The position numbers and the translations under genes were made by a program. The notes under the pieces are model-generated. The model searched no databases. It saw only the letters and a list, made by a program, of their open reading frames with translations, and had not been told where the DNA came from. From positions 248,001 to 312,000 of the forward strand of contig CAVUCE010000005.1 in the NCBI GenBank assembly GCA_963739985.1: a stretch of 64,000 bases of DNA, written 5' to 3'. Shown here piece by piece: positions 1 to 7,522 of the stretch. Position 1 is the first letter of the stretch. Every line of letters starts with the position of its first letter. The stretch comes from CAVUCE01 sp963739985. Its GTDB lineage: Bacteria; Bacteroidota; Ignavibacteria; Ignavibacteriales; Ignavibacteriaceae.

Positions 1-914
1 ATTCTGTTGATGAGTACAAAAGAAAACTTTATGCTCTTCCGGTTTTTATGGATGTAGCTCTTCTTTATTATAGAAAAGATTTACTTCATAAATACGGATT
101 TAATCAGCCGCCGGAAACTTGGAACGAATTGCTGAAAATGTCACAGAAAATTCAAAAAGAAGAACAAAAAACAAATCAAAATTTTTATGGATTTGACTGG
201 GAAGGAGCTCAGTACGAAGGAATGGTCTGTTCGTTTCTTGAATTCATCTCCTCAAACTGCGGCGCAATAATTAAAAATGATTCGCTTGTTCTTAACACAC
301 CGGAAAATATTAAAGCATTAAATTTTATGCGCGATTTAATTCAGAAGTATAAAATTTCTCCTCCGAGTACTTATACGGAAATGAAAGAAGAACAAGTCCG
401 AAGAGGCTTTCAAAAAGGTAACGTGTTGTTTGAACGCAATTGGACTTACGCGTGGAACCTTCATCAAAGTAAAAATTCTTATGTAAAAGGGAAAACCGGT
501 ATGACGATTCTTCCCCACTTCGATTCTTGCAATTCGGTTTCAACTCTGGGCGGATGGCACATTGGAATTTCAAAATACTCGGATCAAAAAAAGAAAGCAT
601 GGCAGTTTATAAAGTTTATTACTTCATATAAAATTCAGAAACAGCTCGTACTAAATGTCGGATGGAATCCCGCGCGGCAGGATGTTTATTTTGATAAAGA
701 TTTGCTCGCTAAAATTCCGCAATTAAAAATTTTGTATGATGTTTTTAAACATACAGTTGCAAGACCAACGCTACCATACTACAGCCAGCTTTCCGACATA
801 ATTCAAAGATATGTAAACGATTGTCTTGCCGGAAAAATAAAACCGGAAAACGCACTTGAAAAGATGCAGACAGAAACAAGCAAACTGATAAAAATTTATG
901 GAAGTAAGAAGTAA
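1..914 (+). CDS. ABC sugar transporter substrate-binding protein (5' end missing)
   Basis: The C-terminal part of a family 1 extracellular solute-binding protein, which captures a sugar outside the membrane for the two permeases that follow. The reading frame is already open at the window edge (first full codon at base 3), so the signal peptide and N-terminal lobe lie upstream; an ATG at 48 is internal. Visible family features are the segment YALPVFMDVALLYYRKDLL near the start, a Trp/Gly-rich LGGWHIGIS stretch and the usual helical C-terminus. It overlaps the first permease by 17 bases, as expected for one operon. The sugar cannot be told from sequence. The family call is secure. Confidence 0.9.
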   Translation, partial: SVDEYKRKLYALPVFMDVALLYYRKDLLHKYGFNQPPETWNELLKMSQKIQKEEQKTNQNFYGFDWEGAQYEGMVCSFLEFISSNCGAIIKNDSLVLNTPENIKALNFMRDLIQKYKISPPSTYTEMKEEQVRRGFQKGNVLFERNWTYAWNLHQSKNSYVKGKTGMTILPHFDSCNSVSTLGGWHIGISKYSDQKKKAWQFIKFITSYKIQKQLVLNVGWNPARQDVYFDKDLLAKIPQLKILYDVFKHTVARPTLPYYSQLSDIIQRYVNDCLAGKIKPENALEKMQTETSKLIKIYGSKK

Positions 915-1785
915 AAAAATATCCGAAACAATAAAAGCGTACGGATTTAATGCGCCTCTAATTATTGTTGCGCTTCTGTTCGTATTCGTTCCCGTGCTAG
1001 GTACGATTATTACAAGCTTTTATAAAGATGTTTCTTTCCTGCCGTTTAGTTTTTCCGGCCTGGAAAACTATACAAGGCTTTTCGGCGATGTTCATTTTCT
1101 TCAATCTGTTGAGTTCACATTTTTATTTGTTCTTGTTTCCGTTTCTTTTGAGTTTATTCTCGGGATGATGTTTGCTCTTATATTAAACGAAGTATTTCCA
1201 GGGCGAGGATTTTTACGCGTTGCAATTTTAGTTCCGTGGGCAATCCCGATTGCAATTTCAGCGCGAGTTTGGCAACTGATTTACAACTTCAATTTTGGCT
1301 TACTAAACTACCTGGCAATTCAACTCGGCTTTACAAACCATCCGCTAAATTGGCTCGGTTCTCCCGCTGGAGCTTTCATTTCTATTGTTATAAGTGATGT
1401 CTGGAAAACCACGCCTTTTATAGCGATAATTTTACTCGCCGGACTCTCGACAATTCCCGGTGAACTTTACGAACAAGCGATGATTGACGGATCTAGCTTT
1501 GTGCAGCGGTTCTTTAAAATTACGATTCCTTTAATGAGAGAAGTTATTGTTGTTGCACTTTTGTTTAGAACAATAGATGCGATTAGAATTTTTGATTTGA
1601 TTTATATTTTAACCGGCGGCGGACCGGGCGGAAGCACGACTTCGATTTCCATTTATGCCTTTAAATATTACCTATCCGGCGATTTCGGGTATGGTTCCGC
1701 AATTTCCGTGATTGTATTTTTAGCAGCTTCACTGCTTGCAGTTTTATACCTCAAATTCGGTAAGTTCTCGGAGGCGTTAAAATGA
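898..1785 (+). CDS. ABC sugar transporter permease, MalF/UgpA type
   Basis: Inner-membrane permease of 295 residues forming half of the translocation pore of a sugar importer. Several hydrophobic helices are evident (about residues 20-42, 70-96, 105-130, 160-182, 212-235 and 262-287). The cytoplasmic loop that contacts the ATPase is at about 192-213 (EQAMIDGSS...ITIPLM), matching the EAA motif of this family. The ATG at 898 overlaps the binding-protein gene and its stop overlaps the next permease start, so the three genes are probably translationally coupled. No ATPase gene is seen; it may be upstream of the window or a shared MalK-like ATPase elsewhere. Confidence 0.93.
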   Translation: MEVRSKKISETIKAYGFNAPLIIVALLFVFVPVLGTIITSFYKDVSFLPFSFSGLENYTRLFGDVHFLQSVEFTFLFVLVSVSFEFILGMMFALILNEVFPGRGFLRVAILVPWAIPIAISARVWQLIYNFNFGLLNYLAIQLGFTNHPLNWLGSPAGAFISIVISDVWKTTPFIAIILLAGLSTIPGELYEQAMIDGSSFVQRFFKITIPLMREVIVVALLFRTIDAIRIFDLIYILTGGGPGGSTTSISIYAFKYYLSGDFGYGSAISVIVFLAASLLAVLYLKFGKFSEALK

Positions 1786-2612
1786 GTGAAAAGAAATTAA
1801 AACAAATTTTAATTGCTTCCGGCGCTGTGTTTCTATTTTTCTTTTGCCTTGCGCCTTTTGCCTGGATGATTATTGTTTCGTTAAGCAAACACCCGGATTT
1901 TCTTTCCGCTAAAGTGCATTTCGATTTTACGCTAAACAACTTTATTCAGGTAATAACCAATAAATCCGTTCACATATTAACATACTTGAAAAACAGTTTA
2001 ATTGTTTCTTCGCTTGCTGCTTTGCTCGCAACATTTTTTGCCGGGCTTTCCGCGTATGCAATTACTAGGATGAATTTTTTCGGAAAGATTTTTATTCCTA
2101 TGGCTTTGCTTGGAATCTCAATGTTTCCTCAAATAAGTATTGTCGGTTACTTGTTTAAACTTTTAACTTCTCTCGGATGGATAAACACTTATGCCGCGCT
2201 TGTCTTTCCATATATTACACTTGGCTTGCCGCTTGCGCTGTGGATTATGATAAGCCACTTTTCAAAAATTCCAAGAGAACTTGATGAAGCCGCTGTAGTT
2301 GATGGAGCTTCCAGAATTCAAATTTTAATGAAAGTTATTCTGCCTGTTTCACTTCCTGCATCTTTTACGACTTTTGTACTGGTTTTTATCTATGGATTTA
2401 ACGAGTTCCTCTTTGCTTTAATGTTTACAATTGATTACCACGCACGCACAATTCCCGTCGGTATTGCATTGTTTGAAGGCTTATACGGACAAATTCCCTG
2501 GGGCTACATTATGGCAGCGGCAGTTATTGCCACACTTCCGGTTATAATTCTCATTGCTTTATTCCAGAGGTTTATTATTCAAGGATTAACAGAAGGTTCG
2601 GTAAAAGGGTGA
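1782..2612 (+). CDS. ABC sugar transporter permease, MalG/UgpE type
   Basis: Second permease subunit, 276 residues, pairing with the product of the gene before it. It has about six transmembrane segments and an EAA loop at about 168-188 (DEAAVVDGAS followed by ILPVSLP), typical of the MalG/UgpE family. Its ATG overlaps the preceding gene by four bases (ATGA), a classic coupling arrangement. It is the last gene of this operon: 82 bases of AT-rich DNA without a clear terminator separate it from the acetyltransferase. Substrate unknown. Confidence 0.93.
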   Translation: MSEKKLKQILIASGAVFLFFFCLAPFAWMIIVSLSKHPDFLSAKVHFDFTLNNFIQVITNKSVHILTYLKNSLIVSSLAALLATFFAGLSAYAITRMNFFGKIFIPMALLGISMFPQISIVGYLFKLLTSLGWINTYAALVFPYITLGLPLALWIMISHFSKIPRELDEAAVVDGASRIQILMKVILPVSLPASFTTFVLVFIYGFNEFLFALMFTIDYHARTIPVGIALFEGLYGQIPWGYIMAAAVIATLPVIILIALFQRFIIQGLTEGSVKG

Positions 2613-2694
2613 GGCTTATAATAAAATCTCTTAAATAAAATATTGTTATAATTACACATAAAAATTTCAACTTTGCTAACTAAAATTCTTAAAA

Positions 2695-3147
2695 ATGATA
2701 ACCATAATTAGAACAAATTCAGAGAACTCAGATTTTATAGAACTTGTGAAGCACCTGGATAAGGAGCTTGCAATAAGAGACGGATCAGAGCATTCTTTTT
2801 ACGCGCAGTACAACAAAATTGATAAAATCAAATATGCGGTTGTTACTTACGAAGACGAAAAGCCGGTTGGCTGCAGTGCAATTAAACAGTACAATGAAAA
2901 CACAATGGAAGTAAAGCGTATGTTTGTCGTGCCGGAAAAACGAGAAAAAGGAATTGCAGTTAGAATGTTAAATGAGCTGGAAGCGTGGACGAAAGAGTTA
3001 TCATTTTCAAAATGTATTTTAGAAACCGGCAGAAAACAGCCGGAAGCAATTGCGCTGTATAAAAAATGCGGATATTCTATAATTCCCAATTACGGTCAAT
3101 ATGAATATGTAGAGAATAGTGTTTGTTTTGAAAAAGTGTTTGATTGA
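2695..3147 (+). CDS. GNAT family N-acetyltransferase
   Basis: A 150-residue protein with the GNAT acetyl-CoA-binding fold. The core is visible as MEVKRMFVVPEKREKGIA at about 71-87, the beta4/alpha3 pyrophosphate-binding loop (here REKGIA rather than the ideal RGxGxG). It is followed by EAIALYKKCGY at about 117-127, the usual C-terminal motif of small-molecule or peptide acetyltransferases. The family transfers an acetyl group from acetyl-CoA to an amine; the acceptor is not predictable. The gene stands alone between a sugar importer and a non-coding repeat. The glycine-poor loop is slightly unusual but common in this subfamily. Confidence 0.88.
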   Translation: MITIIRTNSENSDFIELVKHLDKELAIRDGSEHSFYAQYNKIDKIKYAVVTYEDEKPVGCSAIKQYNENTMEVKRMFVVPEKREKGIAVRMLNELEAWTKELSFSKCILETGRKQPEAIALYKKCGYSIIPNYGQYEYVENSVCFEKVFD

Positions 3148-3572
3148 AATAATTTTACTTTAAAATTTTGATATGCTGTATGTTAGACAATTCGAGTATA
3201 AATCTATACTAGTTACTTTTGTCTTGATACAAATGTAACAAAAAATCAAGACTCCGTCTGAGCCGGACAAGTCCAAATAAATCGCTAAAATTCCATTACA
3301 CTTCACTGCAAAAAATAAACTCCGTCGATAAAAATCGACGTCAAACAAAATTTTTTGCTTTTCGCTTAGCTTCATGGAATTCCTATACGCGATTTATTTG
3401 AGGTCCATGATGTTTTTATTAGGTGAAAGTCATTCTGATGGAGTCTAACATAAGCGGGATGACTGAAGAATCCCCTACACAATAATTCCTTTTTTATAAA
3501 GTGAGTAAAAATTAATTTTTTATATTAATTTGTTGACGTGAAAATTAATTCTCTTAAAATCAATTTGATAAT
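3148..3572. other. Intergenic region holding a hairpin-rich repeat-like element
   Basis: A 425-base stretch without a credible gene. Most of it (3179-3452) is a set of inverted repeats described in its own entry. The remainder, about 3453-3572, is AT-rich and precedes the GreA-like gene; no clear promoter was identified there. Short open frames on the minus strand within the hairpins have no domain signal. Confidence 0.7.
3179..3452. repeat. MITE/REP-like intergenic element with terminal inverted repeats
   Basis: The ends are a perfect 10-base inverted pair: TATGTTAGAC at 3179-3188 and GTCTAACATA at 3443-3452. Inside are a hairpin at 3212-3239 (GTTAC..TTGT..ACAA..GTAAC), an overlapping 8-base pair GTCTTGAT/ATCAAGAC at 3221-3228 and 3245-3252, and a large imperfect palindrome at about 3271-3404. 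That palindrome has AAATAAATCGC pairing with GCGATTTATTT, ATTCCAT with ATGGAAT, GCAAAAAAT with ATTTTTTGC, and GTCGAT with ATCGAC around an AAAA loop. No transposase is encoded. From memory, pieces resemble dispersed intergenic repeats of Bacteroidota genomes, which I could not verify. No convincing target-site duplication was found. Confidence 0.6.
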
Positions 3573-4034
3573 ATGGACAATCAACTAAGGATTAAGAAAA
3601 CCCTTTACTCTGAATGTAAAAACTATGTTGAATCAAAGATTGAACAAATTAATAAGGCATTAGAAGAATTACAGCAATCAGCCAACCTTGAAACAAAAAG
3701 CAGCATGGGAGATAAATACGAAACCGGGAGAGCATCAATTCAGCTTGAAATGGAAAAATACTCCCATCAATTGAACGAGTTTGCCGGCTTGAAAAAAATA
3801 TTATTTCATATTAACGCCGATAAAATTTATGAATCAGTTCAACCGGGATGTATAGTTTATACTAACAATTCCAATTACTTTATCGCAATTAATGCAGGCG
3901 AATTAGAAGTTGAAAACGAAAAATATTTAACAATCTCACTTGCTTCACCATTGGGTAAAGAATTATATAAAAGAATATCCGGAGACAAATTTAATTTTAG
4001 AAATAAAGATTTTGAAATTAACAAGGTTATATAA
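3573..4034 (+). CDS. GreA/GreB-like transcription factor family protein
   Basis: A 153-residue protein with the architecture of transcript-cleavage factors. The N-terminal half (about 1-75) is a helical hairpin, probably coiled coil, whose tip holds SSMGDKYETGRA (43-54), with the acidic residues that in GreA reach into the RNA polymerase secondary channel. The C-terminal globular part has SLASPLGKELYKRISGD at about 122-138, close to the SPLG..L.GK..GD signature of GreA. Short versions like this are frequent in Bacteroidota and are often mis-named 3-oxoacyl-ACP synthase. Whether it stimulates cleavage or only competes for the channel is unknown. Monocistronic by spacing. Confidence 0.75.
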   Translation: MDNQLRIKKTLYSECKNYVESKIEQINKALEELQQSANLETKSSMGDKYETGRASIQLEMEKYSHQLNEFAGLKKILFHINADKIYESVQPGCIVYTNNSNYFIAINAGELEVENEKYLTISLASPLGKELYKRISGDKFNFRNKDFEINKVI

Positions 4035-4110
4035 ACTTTCTGCATTTCGACCATTCTAACACTTCAAAAATAAATACTAAATCTTTATAGACTTCTTCTA
4101 GATAATGAGG

Positions 4111-4257
4111 TATAGCTCATAATTAGCCGGCAATTTCGAAGATTATTTGTGTGCTTAGTTAATTATTAGTATAATAATTAACAAACCGATTGTATAAGAC
4201 TTGATGATTATTAGCTAAAGTTCAACTTATTGTTCGTGAGCTATAGTTAGAAATTGC
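4111..4257. promoter_or_regulatory. Inverted-repeat leader upstream of the ATP-grasp cassette
   Basis: The 254-base gap before the ATP-grasp gene contains a perfect 11-base inverted repeat, GTTAATTATTA (4158-4168) and TAATAATTAAC (4172-4182), with a 3-base spacer. It also has TATAGCTCA (4111-4119) matched by its reverse complement TGAGCTATA (4237-4245), and GCAATTTC (4130-4137) matched by GAAATTGC (4250-4257). The last two pairs interleave, so they cannot all form one simple stem. The central palindrome could be an operator. No small peptide gene was found in the gap. Function is inferred from position only. Confidence 0.45.
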
Positions 4258-4288
4258 TATAAATTTTTTAATAAAATGGAGAAATAAA

Positions 4289-5509
4289 ATGAGTAAATGT
4301 TTTGCTTTGATGGGTTGGAGTTTACCTGTAATTGAAAGTATGCAAAAGACAGATAAATCTTTTGTAGTTGTTTCTTTCCCCGACTTTGAACCTTACGCTA
4401 AAGAAAATAACATCCCGTTTGTAAGTTATCCTTTGAATGAGTGGAGTGATACTTCTAACTCATGGGACTTGTACGAAAAATTAAAAGCTTATGATGTAGA
4501 CGTAGCAGTTCCGCTTTTTGAAGAAACGGTTGAATGGGCGGGCGCGTTAAATTCTATTTATCGTGATGATCCCAGAGTTTTAAACCGGGCTTTTCTTTTT
4601 AGAAACAAAGCAATAATGAAACGCAAAGCTTTAATTGGTGGATTACGCGTTGGATTATTTGAAGAAGTTTATACTCGCGATGATGTTAAAAAATTTATGA
4701 AAAGATTGAACGAAGCTAATCTTCAGTTAGAAGGTGAATCGGATAGCTGGGTTCATATAAAACCTTTTGCCTCTGCGGGAACAGTTGGTCATCGTCTGCT
4801 CCGTTCTCTTGATGACATTGATAATAAAATTGAGGATGGGGACTTTCCTTGTCTTGCCGAAAGCCATTTGAGCGGAAGTGAATTTTCGTGCGAAGGTTTT
4901 GTGCACAAAGGTAAACTTCGCTGGCTGAATATTACAGAATATGTTCGACTCGGACACTCAAACTTTGTTCCCGAAGGTAACTATCTGCATGAAAAACGAC
5001 CCCTTATATGGGATAAAGTTCAGCAGATGATTGATATATTTGGAATTGAATTCGGAATGGTTCACCCGGAATGGTTCCTAGATGAAAATGATAATCTTAA
5101 TTTCGGAGAAACTGCTTGCCGAATTCCAGGCGGACATATTTTAGAGTTAGCAAGCAAAGCTTATGGCTTTGATGCTCTGGCAGCATTCGTTATAGCACAT
5201 GATCCTTCTTTAACAGAAGAAGAATTCGATTCGATGTTTCCGCCAAAAGATTCGAGACCGGAAAACTTTTACGGTAATGTTATGATTTATCCGCGAAAAG
5301 ATAGAATTGAAAAACTTGAAATACCGCAAGAATTGCAAGAGGAACCTTACTTCCTTGATCATAATTTGGTCCCTCCGCTTACAACTCAAAAAATTAACTC
5401 AAGGGAAGGTTTTGGAAATCATTTTGGTACTGTGAACTTCAAAGGTGAAGATCCTGACCGGATGAAAGAACTTTTGCTTCATTATGATGACGTTGATTTT
5501 TATTTATAA
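4289..5509 (+). CDS. ATP-grasp domain ligase, unknown substrate
   Basis: A 406-residue ATP-grasp enzyme of the carboxylate-amine ligase type, expected to use ATP to activate a carboxylate and join it to an amine or similar nucleophile. Residues about 1-100 form the Rossmann-like preATP-grasp domain. The ATP-binding part has K158 (HIKPFASAG), E191 and the SGSEFSCEGFV strand (195-205). The metal-binding end carries H259/E261, then N271, E274 and R278 in NFGETACRIPGG, matching the family's E..xRxxGG ending. A ribosome-binding site (TGGAGAA) precedes the ATG. The next gene starts 5 bases after the stop. I cannot assign it to a named ligase. Confidence 0.85.
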   Translation: MSKCFALMGWSLPVIESMQKTDKSFVVVSFPDFEPYAKENNIPFVSYPLNEWSDTSNSWDLYEKLKAYDVDVAVPLFEETVEWAGALNSIYRDDPRVLNRAFLFRNKAIMKRKALIGGLRVGLFEEVYTRDDVKKFMKRLNEANLQLEGESDSWVHIKPFASAGTVGHRLLRSLDDIDNKIEDGDFPCLAESHLSGSEFSCEGFVHKGKLRWLNITEYVRLGHSNFVPEGNYLHEKRPLIWDKVQQMIDIFGIEFGMVHPEWFLDENDNLNFGETACRIPGGHILELASKAYGFDALAAFVIAHDPSLTEEEFDSMFPPKDSRPENFYGNVMIYPRKDRIEKLEIPQELQEEPYFLDHNLVPPLTTQKINSREGFGNHFGTVNFKGEDPDRMKELLLHYDDVDFYL

Positions 5510-5514
5510 AAGTA

Positions 5515-7518
5515 ATGAATGATTATAAATTAAATGTAAGTATGATTGAAACACCTGATAAAGTATATAATAATTTTGAAGAAAATTTTAACGAGTTCAA
5601 AAATTCCACGGATCTTATAAAATCAATTAAAGCCGCTCCCTTGTTAAGCCAGGTTGAGCAGCTTAGCCATACGTACAAAGGGCTAGAGTTTTTATTCGAT
5701 AAATGTTTGGAATTGGAACAAGCGGGAATATTTAAGGAAACCGTTTGGGAATTTCCGCAGAGACAAGTTCCGTCTTTGGTAAAAGGGACTTTGCTGTCGG
5801 GACATCCGAATTCAAGTTACGAAATTTTGAGCGAGTTAAGGATTTTGGCTTATGCTATAGGATATAACGGCTCTACGGAGATAAGTAAAAATGAAGCCAA
5901 AACATTTTTAGAAGAAGCAGTAGTTCATAATCTTGAATTTGCTTATGATGAACTTACCGAAGTGACGCGTTTAAAAATTACTCCGCAAGAACGCAGAAAG
6001 CTTGTTAATCATTTCCAATTTTTGCTGGGAAAAGCAGAGCTTGACGGTATAAAAGAAAAGCTTGCCGAAGAAATAAAAATGATGTGTGAACAGCGACCCG
6101 TTGTTACCAGAAGTGTGAGCAATCTTATTCAAACTGTATATCAAAAAATTGACCTCGATGAAAACAGTCAAGTCGATCGAAAACTTCAATACTATGTAGA
6201 TGCTATTTATTTTCCTGCTCCAATTGTAAAAAGATATCAAAAATTTGAAAATTATAAGAAAGCTCTTGCACGTGCAAAAAAAGAAACGTTGGAAGTTGAA
6301 GCAACTGTTATGGGAAATTATTTGCAGGAAACGGGTTTAACAAATCCATATCAGGCAATGCTTCTTTGTTTTTTAATCAAAAAAAGACCGGAGCTTGTTA
6401 ATTTGCTGCTTCATTTAAATAGCAAAGGAATCTCAGAGTGGGAACGGTATAGAGATTCAGCAGGAGAACTTGCACTGGATACTTTTAGCGAAAATAATCA
6501 TCAAGGTATTTACGGCTTCAAAGGAATGCTTGAAAAAAGTTTGTTTTCCAGAAGATCGGTAAGAGCAGGGTTGAGTAATCTAAAACTAATTAGTATTCAT
6601 CCTTTAGTTGAAAGGAGAATAATAAAATCGGTAACAGGGCCGTATGAAGATGTAACCGCAAGACAATATTTAATGGGAGCGGTGATTGGGATTTTAGGTC
6701 AGCCTACCGGAGTGGGACAAGGAAACAATCCATCTTGTCAATCAGCGCGCGGCATAAGTATGTGGGCTCAACATACTCCAGCTGAACTAATAAATATGAT
6801 AACTATTGTTACAAGTACAAATAACCTGGTAATGCGTTTTGAAAATCAAGAACTGGAATCTTTTAAACTTGCAAAAGGTTTGGTAAATGAATTGGACTAT
6901 AATCTTGATGCGGTTTCTGTAGTTTTAGTTCCGCATCTTGATAAAATTTACAACCAGATGATGAACATAGCTGCTTATAGAGGAGACGATCCGCATAGAT
7001 GGACAAACCCTGCTTTTTATGGTAATCTTGTCCCTGTCGGTTTTGCTTCACCCTATAATTATTTAACAAACAGAATTGAAAAGTTCAAAGATTTTGTGAA
7101 ACTGTTTTATAATATGTTTCATCCGTTATATAACGGTGGCAGAAAGCTGGTTTATCCGATACCTGTTGGAATTTTTGTTACTACTTCAAAAGGAGATATG
7201 CTTGGATTTCATGCTGTTTCACTTTTAAGAGTTGCACAAAATATAAAGAACAATGAATACAGAGTTTATTTTTTGAATCCTAATAACGAGGGTAGGCAAA
7301 ATTGGGGACAGGGTATAAAACCTTCCGTTTATGATAACGGAGAAAAACACGGAGAATCTTCCTTGCCTTTTTATCAATTCATTTCACGGGTTTATGCATT
7401 TCATTTCAATAATTTGATTGCGGAAAATCAAGACGAGCTGTTTCCCGAGGAAGAAATTGAAGCTGTTGAAAAATTGGCAAAAGAAAGCTGGGGCAGATCA
7501 TATCAATGGAGTAATTAA
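5515..7518 (+). CDS. Uncharacterised 667-aa protein with papain-like Cys/His/Asn pattern
   Basis: I do not recognise a named family. The first about 380 residues look soluble and mainly helical, with no signal peptide or membrane segment. The C-terminal 280 residues contain C408 in NNPSCQSARGISMW (C followed by S415 and W417), then H566 in GFHAVSLLRV and, about 20 residues later, N588/N590 in YFLNPNNEG. This spacing and the HAV...FxxPN pattern recall papain-fold peptidases such as the YopT/C58 group (GxC..S..W, HA..., DPN), with Asn in place of Asp. A transglutaminase-like or transferase role is equally possible. It lies 5 bases after the ATP-grasp gene and directly before an Alr-like gene. 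Existence as a gene is certain; the fold is inferred. Confidence 0.7.
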   Translation: MNDYKLNVSMIETPDKVYNNFEENFNEFKNSTDLIKSIKAAPLLSQVEQLSHTYKGLEFLFDKCLELEQAGIFKETVWEFPQRQVPSLVKGTLLSGHPNSSYEILSELRILAYAIGYNGSTEISKNEAKTFLEEAVVHNLEFAYDELTEVTRLKITPQERRKLVNHFQFLLGKAELDGIKEKLAEEIKMMCEQRPVVTRSVSNLIQTVYQKIDLDENSQVDRKLQYYVDAIYFPAPIVKRYQKFENYKKALARAKKETLEVEATVMGNYLQETGLTNPYQAMLLCFLIKKRPELVNLLLHLNSKGISEWERYRDSAGELALDTFSENNHQGIYGFKGMLEKSLFSRRSVRAGLSNLKLISIHPLVERRIIKSVTGPYEDVTARQYLMGAVIGILGQPTGVGQGNNPSCQSARGISMWAQHTPAELINMITIVTSTNNLVMRFENQELESFKLAKGLVNELDYNLDAVSVVLVPHLDKIYNQMMNIAAYRGDDPHRWTNPAFYGNLVPVGFASPYNYLTNRIEKFKDFVKLFYNMFHPLYNGGRKLVYPIPVGIFVTTSKGDMLGFHAVSLLRVAQNIKNNEYRVYFLNPNNEGRQNWGQGIKPSVYDNGEKHGESSLPFYQFISRVYAFHFNNLIAENQDELFPEEEIEAVEKLAKESWGRSYQWSN

Positions 7519-7522
7519 AGTC

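Noticed and set aside
3160..3375. A 71-codon frame on the minus strand
   Set aside because: It lies entirely within the hairpin element; its amino-acid sequence is explained by the inverted repeats and shows no domain.
4035..4288. A precursor peptide gene for the ATP-grasp cassette
   Set aside because: All ATG frames in this gap close within about five codons, so no candidate peptide is present.
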